Made by a program: the position numbers and the translations under genes. A stretch of 64,000 bases of DNA from Bugula neritina (taxonomy: Eukaryota > Bryozoa > Gymnolaemata > Cheilostomatida > Bugulidae), in the NCBI GenBank assembly GCA_964035545.1, contig OZ037767.1:17200781-17264780 (forward strand), written 5' to 3'. The stretch's first letter is position 1. Every line of letters begins with the position of its first letter. The notes beneath the pieces were generated by a model, which ran no database searches, was not told the origin of the DNA, and saw nothing but the letters and a program-made list of their open reading frames with translations. Positions 48,137 to 59,677 of the stretch are shown here, in pieces.

Positions 48137-48265
48137 ACCTCTCTATAAAATCACTTACTTCTCTATGGAATAACTTACTTCTCTATGGAATAACTTACTT
48201 CTCTATGGAATAACTTACTTCTCTATGGAATAACTTACTTATCTATAAAATAACTTACTTCTGTA
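48137..48265. repeat. 20-bp CTCTATGGAATAACTTACTT repeat
   Basis: About six copies, most of them perfect, upstream of the transmembrane exon. Confidence 0.92.
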
Positions 48266-48576
48266 TGAAGAAGCCGTACCTCTCTATGCCCCAATATCAG
48301 CTTTGTGGAGCCCCCTTTAAAAAATGGGGTGCAAAAATATTTAGTTTAATATAATTTGTAAGGCTAATGTGCGTAAAATTCCTTTTTTGTGAATTTAATT
48401 TATGTGAATCAATCACAGTGACTGAGCGAGTGAAAAGTGAGTCATTTTGATTATAAATCATGTGACACTATCACTCCTACTGACTCAAAATGATAACAAG
48501 TTTGACTGAGAGCTAGACATCTGTTACATTTCTAAGACTTTTATCCTCTAATGTTTACAAACGGATGTGTTTGCAG

Positions 48577-51500
48577 ATGTCAGCAGTGATTGCTGTGAGT
48601 ATATTAGCCGGACTGGCCATGCTAGTTGTCATACCCATACTCATTGTACTCTACTACCGCAAACACCGCCAGGCCAAGCGTCTGCAACACCAGCTGGACA
48701 TGCAGCTAGTGGAGGTCAGCAAGAAGCAGACGTCTATGCCCAGCTCACACGTCAACTCGCTGCCTTGTAGACTCAAGAAGAAGCCGAGCAGCGCTGGAGG
48801 CAGCAGGAGTGCTGCCGGAGAGAGCGGAGTTTATGACATGTCGGAGATTTCTCAGCTGACTGAGTCGTAAGTGACTTTATTTCAATGTGTTATTTTATTA
48901 TATTATTATATATAATATAATATTCAGTATTATAATATTATATATTATTGTATATATTATTATGATGGTAAGCAAATATGTTATTAATTGTTATTTTTAT
49001 TTAGTTTATGTGCATCCATGTATGTAGTTTACTTTAAGCCTATTGTATTCTTCTACTGTTCTCTACAAAACAGCTGCGTGTTGGTTGCTAGGGGTTACTG
49101 TTTCAGTTGCCATGGTGATTAATAATCACTGACAATAATCTGAGCTTTGTGATACAGCAATGTGATGCAGTAATGTTATATCTCCTAGCTAGTTGAGGAT
49201 GTATGATTAGCTTTTCCTAAGCCTCTAAGTAACTACAATATTGTGTGGATTATATGTTATAGTGTGTTGTCACTTTCAGTGAGTGGATAACTCTAGAATA
49301 TTTAATGGAGTTTTCTATTTACTTTAATTTCTATAGTTGTATAGTATTGTGTATCTATATAATACATCTACACTGTCTATATAATACATCTACACTGTCT
49401 ATATAATACATCTACACTGTCTATATAATACATCTACACTGTCTATATAATACATCTACACTGTCTATATAATACATCTACACTGTCTATATAATACATC
49501 TACACTGTCTATATAATACATCTACACTGTCTATATAATACATCTACACTGTCTATATAATACATCTACACTGTCTATATAATATCTATACTTCCTATAT
49601 AATATCTATACACTTTCTATATAATATATACACCGTCTATATATTATATTATCTACACTATATAATACTTCTACACTGTCTATTATGTAATATGATGTAG
49701 ACCTAGTAAACACCACGCTGTCACAGCTACCTATGCTGACAGCGACGGTACGTCTCACAAACTCTACCTGTACGGAGACCTGTCACCAGACGACCACCTC
49801 GTCGTGAAGGAAGTTATTTCTCACCACATTCACACGGCACAGGAAACTCGGCCCCCCAGTCTCTCTCCTAGGGAGTCTAGAATCTCTTCTCAACAATCAG
49901 TCCACGCGTCCTCTCACAATACCGATAGCTTGACTATTCCAGGTAAAGGCGAGACTATGTGGGCACATGCTTATTCATCTCCATATTCATTCAGTCTGCA
50001 TGTTGTAGTACAACTTAATATATGATTGCTGTTTCTGTTTTAGACTTGCACTGTACTAGCAGAGCCTCTCTTTCATTGGATGACATCACCATAACAGGGC
50101 TAGATAACTCCCACATCTCATACGGTGAGTGTACTCTTGTATGTTGAGATGCGTTTAAATAGCAATTGCCTTTCTTATTCGCATCACTTCCTGTCATATA
50201 GGAAACAGGAAGCGGCTGACAAATTAAAAAATAGGACTCATCAAATAAACAGAAATGTTAATTTGAAGTTATTTATTTTGGCGACTAGATTTTTTTTATT
50301 TAGCCTGCTAAAGCATTTCTCTGGTATTTATTGATATAACACATAATTTATACTTCGGCTTCTCTTGCAGAAAATGAAGGCTACAGAAAGGACGAACACG
50401 AAAATCTCAACGGAACGAGCAAGAGGAGACAACAAGTAAAGAAAACCATCTCAGCACTGAGTAACAGAATGAGAATGAATATCAAAAGAGAAGACAAATC
50501 ATCATCTAGATGTAAGAACTGATTGACGTAATGTCAACTTCAACTCTCACTTACTTTGACTTGGGAGTTAGGAATAGGTGTATCGTGTTATATATGAGCT
50601 ATATAGCTTTGTACTATGGCCATTGTATGTACTCTAGGTATTATACTATACAATATACATGTAATATACTTACCTCTGTGTACTATACTTACCTTTATAT
50701 GCTGTACTTACCTCTATGTACTATACTTACCTCTATGTACTATACTTACCTCTATGTACTATACTTACCTCTATGTACTATACTTACCTCTATATACTAC
50801 ACTTACCTCTATGTACTATACTTACCTCTATGTACTATACTTACCTCTATGTACTATACTTACCTCTATGTACTATACTTACCTCTATGTACTATACTTA
50901 CCTCTATATACTACACTTACCTCTATGTACTATACTTACCTCTATGTACTATACTTACCTCTATGTACTATGCTTATCTCTATGTACTATACTTACCTCT
51001 ATGTACTATACTTACCTCTATGTACTATACTTACCTCTATGTCCTATACTTACCTCTATGTACTGTACTTACCTCTATGTACTGTACTTACCTCTATGTA
51101 CTATACTCACCTTTATGTACTATACTTACCTCTATGTACTATACTTACCTCTATGTACTATACTTACCTCTATGTACTATACTTACCTCTATGTACTATA
51201 CTTACCTCTATGTACTATACTTACCTCTATGTACTGTACTTACCTCTATGTACTATACTTACCTCTATGTACTATACTTACCTCTATGTACTATACTTAC
51301 CTCTATGTACTATACTTACCTCTATGTACTATACTTACCTCTATGTACTATACTTACCTCTATGTACTATACTTACCTCTATGTACTATACTTACCTCTA
51401 TGTACTATACTTACCTCTATATACTACACTTACCTCTATGTACTATACTTACCTCTATGTACTATACTTACCTCTATGTACTATGCTTATCTCTATGTAC

Positions 51501-54500
51501 TATACTTACCTCTATGTACTATACTTACTTCTATGTACTATACTTACCTCTATGTACTGTACTTACCTCTATGTACTATACTTACCTCTATCTACTATAC
51601 TTACCTCTACGTACTATACTTACCTCTATGTACTATACTTACCTCTATGTACTATACTTACCTCTATCTACTATACTTACCTCTATGTACTATACTTACC
51701 TCTATCTACTATACTTACCTCTATATACTATACTTACCTCTATGTACTATACTTACCTCTATCTACTATACTTACCTCTATACACTATACTTACCTCTAT
51801 GTACTATACTTACCTCTATGTACTATACTTACCTCTATCTACTATACTTACCTCTATGTACTATACTTACCTCTATGTACTATACTTACCTCTATGTACT
51901 ATACTTACCTCTATCTACTATACTTACCTCTATGTACTACACTTACCTCTACTATTGTATTGTTTGTCCCTAGTCAGTGACTCAGCATGCCACTCCCCCT
52001 ACGCGACACAGAAGTCTGCTGTGATTGGACAATCTGGTGGTGACATCATACTCAGTGGTGGAGTCAAACTATCTATTCCACCCCACGCTCTTTCTGAGAA
52101 AGTACAGATTACGTTGGGGGTAACCTTTGACCCCCGGCATCAACCCCATGTGAGTGTATATGAAATATGTTTGTGACTTGAAAACCACAACTTTTCTGTT
52201 TAAAAGTTTTGACTCGTGTTTAAATATTATTATATTCCCTTGTTTTTGAGCCTTTTCTATAAAGTTTTTATTTATTCTGTTCTCTTGGTAGACTTTGCTT
52301 TTTAACTAAAGAAGTTTTTCATTTTATTTCAGCCCATTTTTATTTAAAACAGAAATTTTCACATTCTTGTTCTTTTCGTTTGAGATCAACTTACGGAAAT
52401 CTGTTTTGCGTTTGGTGGAACTAATACTAAAGTTTATATAGTTTATATGTAGGAAAGCGGTTAAACTGATCCTTTTTCTTCGATAACTCACTCACACAAG
52501 TTTATAGTCACTATCCCTGTGAGAAACCCCTGATGTTAAAGCGGGCTAAGGACTTATTCAGATGTGACACAGGAGCAATTATGACTGGATGCTCTTCCTA
52601 ACATCACCAATGGCCTTTGGCTTGTGGGATATTAAATATTACCAGTGTAGCTTTAGTTCTTGAGTTAGAGAAAATGTGTCACGTTAACATAGTGTATTAA
52701 GTGTAGTGAGGTCAACATACTTCTACTAATTCAGATCTATTGGTTGGTCTTGCTAGCTCCTGATTGGCTAGTGTATTGTAACTAACTCTCTGATTGGTTA
52801 ATATATTGCAGCTATCTTTTGATTGGTTGATGTATTGTAGTTAGTTATCTGATTGGTTGATGTATTGTAGTTAGCCGAGGAAGAAGGACTGATAACTCCG
52901 ATAGTGTTCTGTCAACCCACTGGTTTGAAGTTCAAGCATCCAGCGACCCTCTCCATGCCCCACTGCGCCCTCCAGGTTCAAGACAATTGGAGAGTAAACA
53001 TCTACAGCAGCCAATCAGATGTCGAGTTGACAGAAGAAGCTCAGTGGAAGATCCTGCAGATAGGAGAATACGAATCTAGAACGTTCCGTGAGTTCTCTCA
53101 GTACAGCTATTTGTTACCTGCTACAGGAAATGCATTTTGTGCAGCCATCTTTGTTGTCTGTTTTTCATAAACTTTTGCGTGATTTTATATTGGATTGAAC
53201 ACTAAACTAGTTCAGTAACTTGATTTGATTTGGAGTGACTTGACTCAAAGTGACTTGACTTGAAGTGACTTAAGAATTTCTTTATCACAAAAATGGTAAA
53301 TTATCTCATATATAAAATGCAGACGGTTCAAGAGTTGTCTAGTTTGTGGAGACCCAGAATATTAGCTGATTTCCACTTACCAAGTACAACATCTTTATTA
53401 TAATTAAATAATTTCTTACTAGATGAGCACAAAGAAATCTGTGAGTAATCAATTTATTAGCTTAAGGCTGTTTCGTTTCCATGGCAATAACAAACCATCA
53501 CTTCCTCCTACTTCTCGGTGCACATGCTGGTGAAAGAATCACTTTTGTTCATTTATAATTTATCTTCGGCTGAACTTCAGTTCTTAGACATTTTTGTTTT
53601 AATCAAAACGTTGAAACCGCGATTGACTGCTGCTAGCTGAAACAGAATTAAACTTGCTATAAGTTCGTATGACATGATGATATAAACAAGAATGCTGTTT
53701 GATATTACAGACAGACACGAAGTGCAGCTCTGTGTGAATCATTTCACCATGTACTGCGTTACTGGAAGCTCTAAGAGTAAAAGAGCGGCGTGTAAAAGGA
53801 AGAAAGTTATTGCGTTGGCTACTGAATCTGCCGAAAACTGTTTCTCTGTGTACTGTGTGAATTGTTACCAGCAGAAGGTCAATCAGCAAGTAAGAGTATG
53901 ATGATATGGTATCAGGGTGTCCAACCTTTTTAAAATGAGAACCACTGAAATAGAATATTCTAGTGGCGAGGGCCATATTGTAAAATTAAACTTGAGCTGG
54001 GGGCCACAACATCAGTTTTTCTTCAAATAACTTTATTCCAAATTCCTATGATTCATTATACAAGAAAGTCCTAATAATTACTGCAGGCTGCATGTTTTGT
54101 AGCATTTTACAGGATACTTTTCTATTCCAAGTCATATAATGCAAAATAATGTTTTTTGTTACGTCTTTGAGGGCCACAGATTGGCTGGGGGCCACATACG
54201 CCCTGTGACCGCGTGTTAGACAGCCCTGGAACATAGAGTATTCTGATTATATTTAATTTTGTATATCACTGTTTGCTACGGTGTGTAAGTAATGGCGTGT
54301 GAGTTACAGTGTGTAAATCAAGAAGTGTAAGTAACATTTGAACATCACATTACAGAATGGAGCAGCTGAATCGACTCCCCAGAGTCTTGTAGTAGAATCA
54401 GGGGGCGGAGCTATCAAACTCGCTGTTGAAGGGCTGACAGATGACTGGGCATACTCCATGGACTCGACTCAGCAGATGTTGGTATGTGTCAGTCGGTGTG

Positions 54501-56035
54501 TGTATGTGTCAGTCGGTGTTAGCAAGTGTCAACAGGTGTCAGCATGTGTGTCCGAAGATGTCAGTAGGTGTTTGTGGGTGTCAGCAGGTGTCAGCATGTG
54601 TCAGCAGGTGTGTGCATGTGCCAGCAGGTGTGTGCATGTGTCAGCAGGTGTGTGCATGTGTCAGCAGGTGTGTGTATGTGTCAGCAGGTGTGTACATGTG
54701 TCAGCAGGTGTGTGCATGTGTCAGCAGGTGTGTGCATGTGTCAGTCGGTGTGTGTATGTGTCAGTCGGTGTCAGCATGTGTGTCAGAAGATGTCAGCAGG
54801 TGTGTCAGAAGATGTCAGCAGGTGTTTGTGGGTGTCAGCAGGTGTGTGCATGTGTTAGCAGGTGTGTGCATGTGTCAGCAGGTGTGTGCACGTGTCAGCA
54901 GGTGTGTGCATGTGTCAGCAGGTGTGTGTGGAATAGGAACATTGAAAACTTCTCAGAAACATACAAAGCTGGGGTCACATACTTTAATAGGCATGTGTCA
55001 TATCGTGAAATGTGGGATAAATAAATATGCATGAAAAAAGAATTCAATTAATTTCACCTGAGACACCTTTACTTTGCCTGTGGTTCCGTAGGTTGCAGTA
55101 TGACTATCAGTTGCAGACGACCCTTCAAAGTTTACGTTATTTGATATAATTTTAAATGTGATTTTGGTTTAGATATCACTCGAAGACGCATGGCAGGATC
55201 AGCTGCACTCCATCAGTTTGTCTCTCCAATCAAAAGAGCTTGCAGATGACATCACGTGTGACCTGTGTGTGTGGCAGACCACCCAGGGTGGCTCACACAA
55301 GTACAAAGTACCGATTTATTGTACAAACACGTTGAAGGTGAGAGATTGACATTGCACAGTTATATAGGTACACTCTTTTCTGTAATAAAGTTTTTATAGA
55401 TGGGAGTTAGTCTTATTTTATTAAGAAGAATAGTCTGATTATTAGCTTACAGGTTTAACTGTTGCTGGAGCTTTTAATAAAAACTATTTTACTTATAAAC
55501 ATTTAAGTGACAGTAGAATTTGTGAGCTCTTTGTGTAGACCAAATAAGTTCTCTTTACACCAGCAGGGAGGAAAGGTTGTGGGAAGGAAAAGAAGAAATA
55601 TCTTCACAGAAACACTTAGCTGGGATCTTAGACTACTACTAGACCCAGTACACGTTGAGGGGAGTGACTGGCGGAAACTTTCCGAAGAGCTCGGGCTATC
55701 ACAAGACACTATCAAGGTACTTGGGCTAGTTTATGCATGCCAAGTGTATTGAAGGTTGATTCAAAGCCTCCTTATAAACTTGCCTTTATGCTGTTTGTTG
55801 GTCATTTTGAATAAACAAAAACTTTTATCAATGATTACAGAAAATGGAGGAAAATGCCTCCCCAACTAAAGAGTTACTGAAGATATGGGAGGACAACTCA
55901 CATGGATGTATCAAGTCTTTCGTTGCTATGGCAGTGAAGATCGGGAGATTGGATGTGGCGGAGAAGATAGAAGAACACGTCGGGAAATTGTATTTAGAAA
56001 CTCTACCCAATCACAAATGTACTGACCACTGCTAG
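48577..56035 (+). CDS. UNC5/UNC5CL-like receptor (TM, ZU5, UPA, death domain)
   Basis: Single-pass membrane protein of the netrin-receptor/UNC5CL family, whose death domain signals to the cell interior. Exons: 48577-48866, 49743-49942, 50044-50124, 50371-50511, 51974-52149, 52871-53087, 53711-53889, 54356-54481, 55173-55337, 55567-55716 and 55841-56035 (TAG). Phases match; 639 residues counting from the ATG at 48577. A transmembrane helix (AVIAVSILAGLAMLVVIPIL, residues 3-25) is followed by basic YYRKHRQAKR and a Ser-rich linker. ZU5 starts near residue 250 (GGDIILSGGVKLSIPPHAL) and continues with TPIVFCQPTGLKFKHPATLS and VQLCVNHFTMYCVTG. UPA covers exons 7-9. The death domain is in the last two exons (SDWRKLSEELGLSQDTIK, DVAEKIEEH). 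AATAAA at 56149. No signal peptide or ectodomain is seen. Either the gene is UNC5CL-like or 5' exons were missed. The second exon uses the inner acceptor at 49742 to keep frame. Confidence 0.9.
49358..49650. repeat. 22-bp minisatellite, UNC5-like intron 1
   Basis: About 12 copies of CTATATAATACATCTACACT + GT, degenerating at the right end. Confidence 0.94.
50665..51955. repeat. 19-bp minisatellite, about 68 copies, UNC5-like intron 4
   Basis: Units CTTACCTCTATGTACTATA with ATGT/ATCT/ATAT variants. All three plus-strand frames stay open for 450-490 codons (YLYVLYLPLCTILTSMY...), an artefact of a stop-free 57-bp period. The array ends about 20 bases before the ZU5 exon acceptor. Confidence 0.97.
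52488..52625 (-). mobile_element. tRNA-Thr-derived SINE, copy 5, truncated
   Basis: The minus strand carries the body (CCAGTCATAATTGCTCCTGT, CTTAGCCCGCTTTAACATCA) and the end ACTATAAACTTGTGTGAGTG. The tRNA head is missing. Lies in UNC5-like intron 5. Confidence 0.82.
52761..52870. repeat. 30-bp repeat multiplying a 3' splice site, UNC5-like intron 5
   Basis: Four units of about 30 bp (CTGATTGGTTGATGTATTGT + AGTTAGTTAT). AG in equivalent places ends at about 52811, 52840 and 52870; the first unit has AAC instead. The last AG precedes the coding exon, whose first bases TTAG match the repeat. Confidence 0.88.
54482..54930. repeat. 20-bp GTGTCAGCAGGTGTGTGCAT minisatellite at a donor, UNC5-like intron 8
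   Basis: About 22 units (GTGTCAGCAGGTGTGTGCAT and variants with TCGG or TTTGTGG). The first GTATGTGTCAG is the splice donor of the exon ending 54481. Open Cys-rich frames here (SRCVHVSAGVC) are artefacts. Confidence 0.94.
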
Positions 56036-56539
56036 TGGTTACACAGCTAACCAATAGCATTCCTCCTTACAGTTGTAGAGCAAATGAAACCTATTCCCGC
56101 GTTCACTGTAGAAGTTGTGAAGACAAATTTCCCGTCTAGACAGCATAAAATAAAATTATTTTTTTTATGATATTTACTTAAAGTTAATGCTCTTTATAAT
56201 GATTTGTAAATTATTTTATTGCATTCAATGAATTTTTATAGTAATAATTAAATAAATTTATCTTAATCGAATTGTTTAAACGAGTAATATAAATATACAG
56301 TAATTATAAATGAACAATTTAACCACAGAATAATTATAAATGAGAAATAAAGAAGTGGCTCAGAATTTTAAGCAACTGATTTACAAGATAAATGTGAGGA
56401 TGTGTATCCTAGTGTGGCGCTACAGCGGCGTACCTTACAAGACAGTTCTGGTATTGTTTAGTAGTACTAGTGTAGGGTGTGGCGCTACAGTTGGCATGTG
56501 GCACTGGAGACTTTCCAACTAACAGTTACACTAACATAC

Positions 56540-56720
56540 AGTACAGCACAGTATATATTATATAATAATTATTATATACTATGTATGTACATTATAATAC
56601 ACAGTATATAATATAATACACAGTATATAATATAATACACAGTATATAATATAATACACAGTATATAATAATATAATACACAGTATATAATAATATAATA
56701 CACAGTATATACAGTATAGC
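56540..56720. repeat. AATACACAGTATATAATAT array
   Basis: About seven copies of a 19- to 22-bp unit in AT-rich DNA. Confidence 0.88.
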
Positions 56721-57608
56721 ACATATAGTATACGGTATAACCCACAGTAGGTATATATAGTAAAACGCAGAAGAGGATCTAGGATGGTAGAAGTGGAGGA
56801 TAGAGGAGGGTAGAGGTAGAAGATAAAGTGTCCTATATTATATGCATTTTATATGAGGTAGGCCTTACTGTTCATATGTCAGCTGTATTTCCACATACAA
56901 ATGTGATATCTGTAGATTCCAAGTTCTAGTGTTGCATGGGTGACAGGAGAGTTTGGGATTATTATAGCACATAGGTCACACACAAAATTAGTAACCCTAA
57001 AGACCTTGATCAATCTACCTGCATAGGCCAAGTGCTAAATGATTCAACAGCAGTTTGTGTCACAATAAGTCACACCCTTACCCTATATACTCACATGTTT
57101 CCAGCATGCTCTGGAGTTTGCATTCAGGGACAGTGTTACAGCATGTGTAGCTTGACTATGGCATTCTACTAGCAGGTGTTAGCAAGTGATAGACTTGCAT
57201 GCCAGAATTATGTGTTCAGTGATAATATATGCAGTAGCTGAAATTACTTTTACATAAATTATTTTCTATCTGATTGGCAGACCCAAAAGAATGCCACAAA
57301 CTATTGAAATGTTAGGCAAGTTTTGCCCAACCCTGAGGTGTGTAGCCTATCAACTTTATGATTTATTGGTTATTATTCTAGTCCTCTACAATAACAGACA
57401 GACTTCAATCATAGCATAGAATTTGACAGTTCATACCACTATACAGAACTTGTAGACTAATTTCTTTATACTGCTCTCCAAACGTAGAGTGCTATGTTAT
57501 CACTAAACTGAAACTTTTATAACTTACTGCATATTAACGCCAGACAAGAAAAATGAAAAATTAAATGTTTTAGCTTCTTATAGTCAAATATGGAATGTTT
57601 TTTGTAGT

Positions 57609-57700
57609 GTTGAGCCCACCCAGTGATCCCTATGGTGTAATGGTTAGCCCGGTTGCTTGCAAAGCTGGAAGTCTCCGGTTCGAATCTCAGTGGGGTCAAA
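57609..57700 (+). mobile_element. tRNA-like dispersed repeat (second family), copy 4
   Basis: TCCCTATGGTGTAATGGTTAGC, GTTGCTTGCAAAGCTGG and CGGTTCGAATCTC form tRNA-like D, anticodon and T arms with B box. It is preceded by GTGTTGAGCCCACCCAGTG, shared with the copy at 33641. An intact tRNA gene is unlikely because the acceptor ends do not pair and the unit is dispersed. Confidence 0.75.
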
Positions 57701-58518
57701 GTTTTACAGTTCTAATCTCTACAACTTTATTCACTGATTATAAGCAAGAATAGTCCCAGCCAGTGCTGAAGTTACAATACCCAAGTGTGATTAGTGGTCC
57801 TCTTAATGTGACAGTCATGTCGGTTTATTTGCAGATCAACTGAGAAACACATTTGAGAAGTAGTTGGAACCATCTTGTGCCGCAAACTCCTGCCGTATGT
57901 CCCAAACTTTGTAGGTTCATCTCCTAAAGTGGGTCAAAGCTTATGTGCCATTTTTACTAGCTGTTTGATGAACTCAACATATTTTATTCAAATAAATATA
58001 TTCAGTTGAAAGGATTATACATAAATTATCTTTTAGCTGGAGTTGACAGAATAAAAGAATGATATACTTTAAGCCCAGCCCTGAGGTGTGTAGCCTATCG
58101 ACCATATAATTTATTGGTTATTACTCCAGTCCTACGCATATTGAGTGTTACATTGAATATGACGCAGTTCTTACCATTGTCTACTGTATTCTGTACAATT
58201 TACCAACCTTTCTTACACCTTTTCTGCTTTACAAATCTTTCCAACCTGTTTGTCTAGTGACTGTATGTTTTGGTAAATCTATCAAAGGTACGTCAAGTGA
58301 GATTCAAACTATCAAGGCATGACCACAGCTGATGTCAAGCTCACATTCTTCTGCAGAGAAACAATGATTGGCATTTCCTGCTGATTCAACTCTAGTAAAT
58401 GGTCCATGAAGTATGAGTTTAGCAGTGAAAAGGTTTCACTCATTCATGTCTTTGTGGTAGATGCAGCTCCTTGTTTGTTCAGTCACAACTCTAATCTCAC
58501 AACTCAACTAACCTCAAC

Positions 58519-58611
58519 ATGCTGGAGAGAGTGACTTGTGCTGTGGTACTGCTTGTGGCTGCTTTCTCTATGGCAGAAGTTTCTGGAAATGTTCAGTTCT
58601 GTTTGCCTTGA
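58519..58611 (+). CDS. Possible short secreted peptide or frameshifted remnant
   Basis: ATG to TGA, 30 residues, with a signal-peptide-like start (MLERVTCAVVLLVAAFSMAE). The next frame stays open after the stop, reading LEYDKAKGNTGCSYFLD and then TAA, as if a one-base shift had interrupted a small cysteine-bearing secreted peptide. No family recognised. It could be chance, a pseudogene, or a first exon. Confidence 0.25.
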   Translation: MLERVTCAVVLLVAAFSMAEVSGNVQFCLP

Positions 58612-59041
58612 ATATGACAAGGCCAAAGGAAATACTGGCTGCTCGTACTTTCTAGATTAAGAGGAGTGGTGACAAAAAGTAAGAGCGTACTCCTTCAGCT
58701 TGAAGAAGCTTGTTGGTATTTGTGACTTTAGAGCTTATCTTTTGGTAGTATCTATGGCTTTAGAGTTTACATTTTAGCAGCATCTGTTAGATTTAAAATT
58801 TTGACAATCATTATAGAGTATTGTGTTTGTGTTATTTCAACTTTCATTGTATGAGTTATATGAAACTTTAGTGCAACAGGATATTAAAATCCTTTACCAT
58901 CAATATAGAATTAACAGGCTTAGTTCTGCTAGCCCTGATAAGATTTACTAACCTAGCTAAGTTAATAACGTGTTATTGCTTTTGCTGATTAGAAAACATG
59001 ACATGAAAAAACCTTCCCGGCTGCTCATCATCTCATTTCAG

Positions 59042-59185
59042 TTTGGAAACTCTCTGATTGGTGAGATGTCGTCCAATGACATGACAGTCGAACCAAATAG
59101 TAGTCTAAAACATGCTGACCTTGTCAACAAGATCTTATTGGCTACTAACTTTAAACAACCCTTTTTATTACGAAGCTATCTGCAG
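59042..59185 (+). CDS. Orphan symmetric exon
   Basis: A 144-nt open stretch (48 codons) between a strong acceptor (tctcatttcag) and donor (ctgcag|gtaacc), phase 0 at both ends, reading FGNSLIGEMSSNDMTVEPNS... to ...LLRSYLQ. No partner exons or domain were recognised. It could be a 5' exon of the reeler-protein transcript or of an unseen gene. Confidence 0.35.
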
Positions 59186-59677
59186 GTAACCTAATATAGT
59201 TCAACATTAAAACCCAGTTGAGCCTTAAATCTCTATAAAACACCAAAAAATATTAAGAAAACAGAGAGAAGTTGGGTGGAGTTTATTCTTCAAGAACCAC
59301 GAATGACCACTCAGCCAAAGTGTTTATTTGAAGTGAAGATTTATCTTATTCTCATAATCTCTGCATAATCAACTTATAACTAACCTTCACAGTACTCAGC
59401 AGATTAACTGTAAATCTAATCTAGTTAATGTTGCAGACGTTATCCTGTTGCTAAGCACTGGTTTCCATGGTGACACATAGAAAAGTTCTTGCAAATTATC
59501 TTCAAGTGGGCGTCACTTCTATGCTCTGTGATATGCAGAACTTAACTATATAATGATGACATGAGCTATTTGAATTGAATTATATTCTATTGGATGTTGT
59601 GCTGTGTGAGGAGGTCATAGTTGACTAGGGAACAGAAGTGGTAGGACTGGACTTTAGAGCTGGAGAGGAAAAGAACC

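Larger units (their letters stand above)
56036..59041. other. Intergenic: repeats, no supported multi-exon gene
   Basis: UNC5-like 3' UTR, an ATAATACACAGTAT array at 56540-56720, a pair of related 150- to 200-bp direct repeats (around 57240-57440 and 58005-58190), a tRNA-like repeat at 57609 and a possible small peptide frame at 58519. Confidence 0.5.

Noticed and set aside
50531-52176. Three overlapping plus-strand open frames of 454-486 codons
   Set aside because: Products of a 19-bp tandem array. Only the last 176 bases (51974-52149) are a real exon of the UNC5-like gene.
53088-53170. Extension of the ZU5 exon to the stop near 53170
   Set aside because: The GTGAGT donor at 53088 joins in phase to 53711, restoring the conserved ZU5 end. 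The read-through FREFSQYSYLLP is intronic.
54338-55034. Cys/Val/Ser-rich open frames of about 200 codons
   Set aside because: They run from a true exon (54356-54481) into a 20-bp intronic minisatellite; not a secreted Cys-rich protein.
57620-57700. Functional tRNA gene
   Set aside because: D-arm, anticodon-arm and B-box-like parts are present, but the acceptor ends do not pair and diverged copies recur at 20113, 32036 and 33641, which indicates a dispersed repeat.
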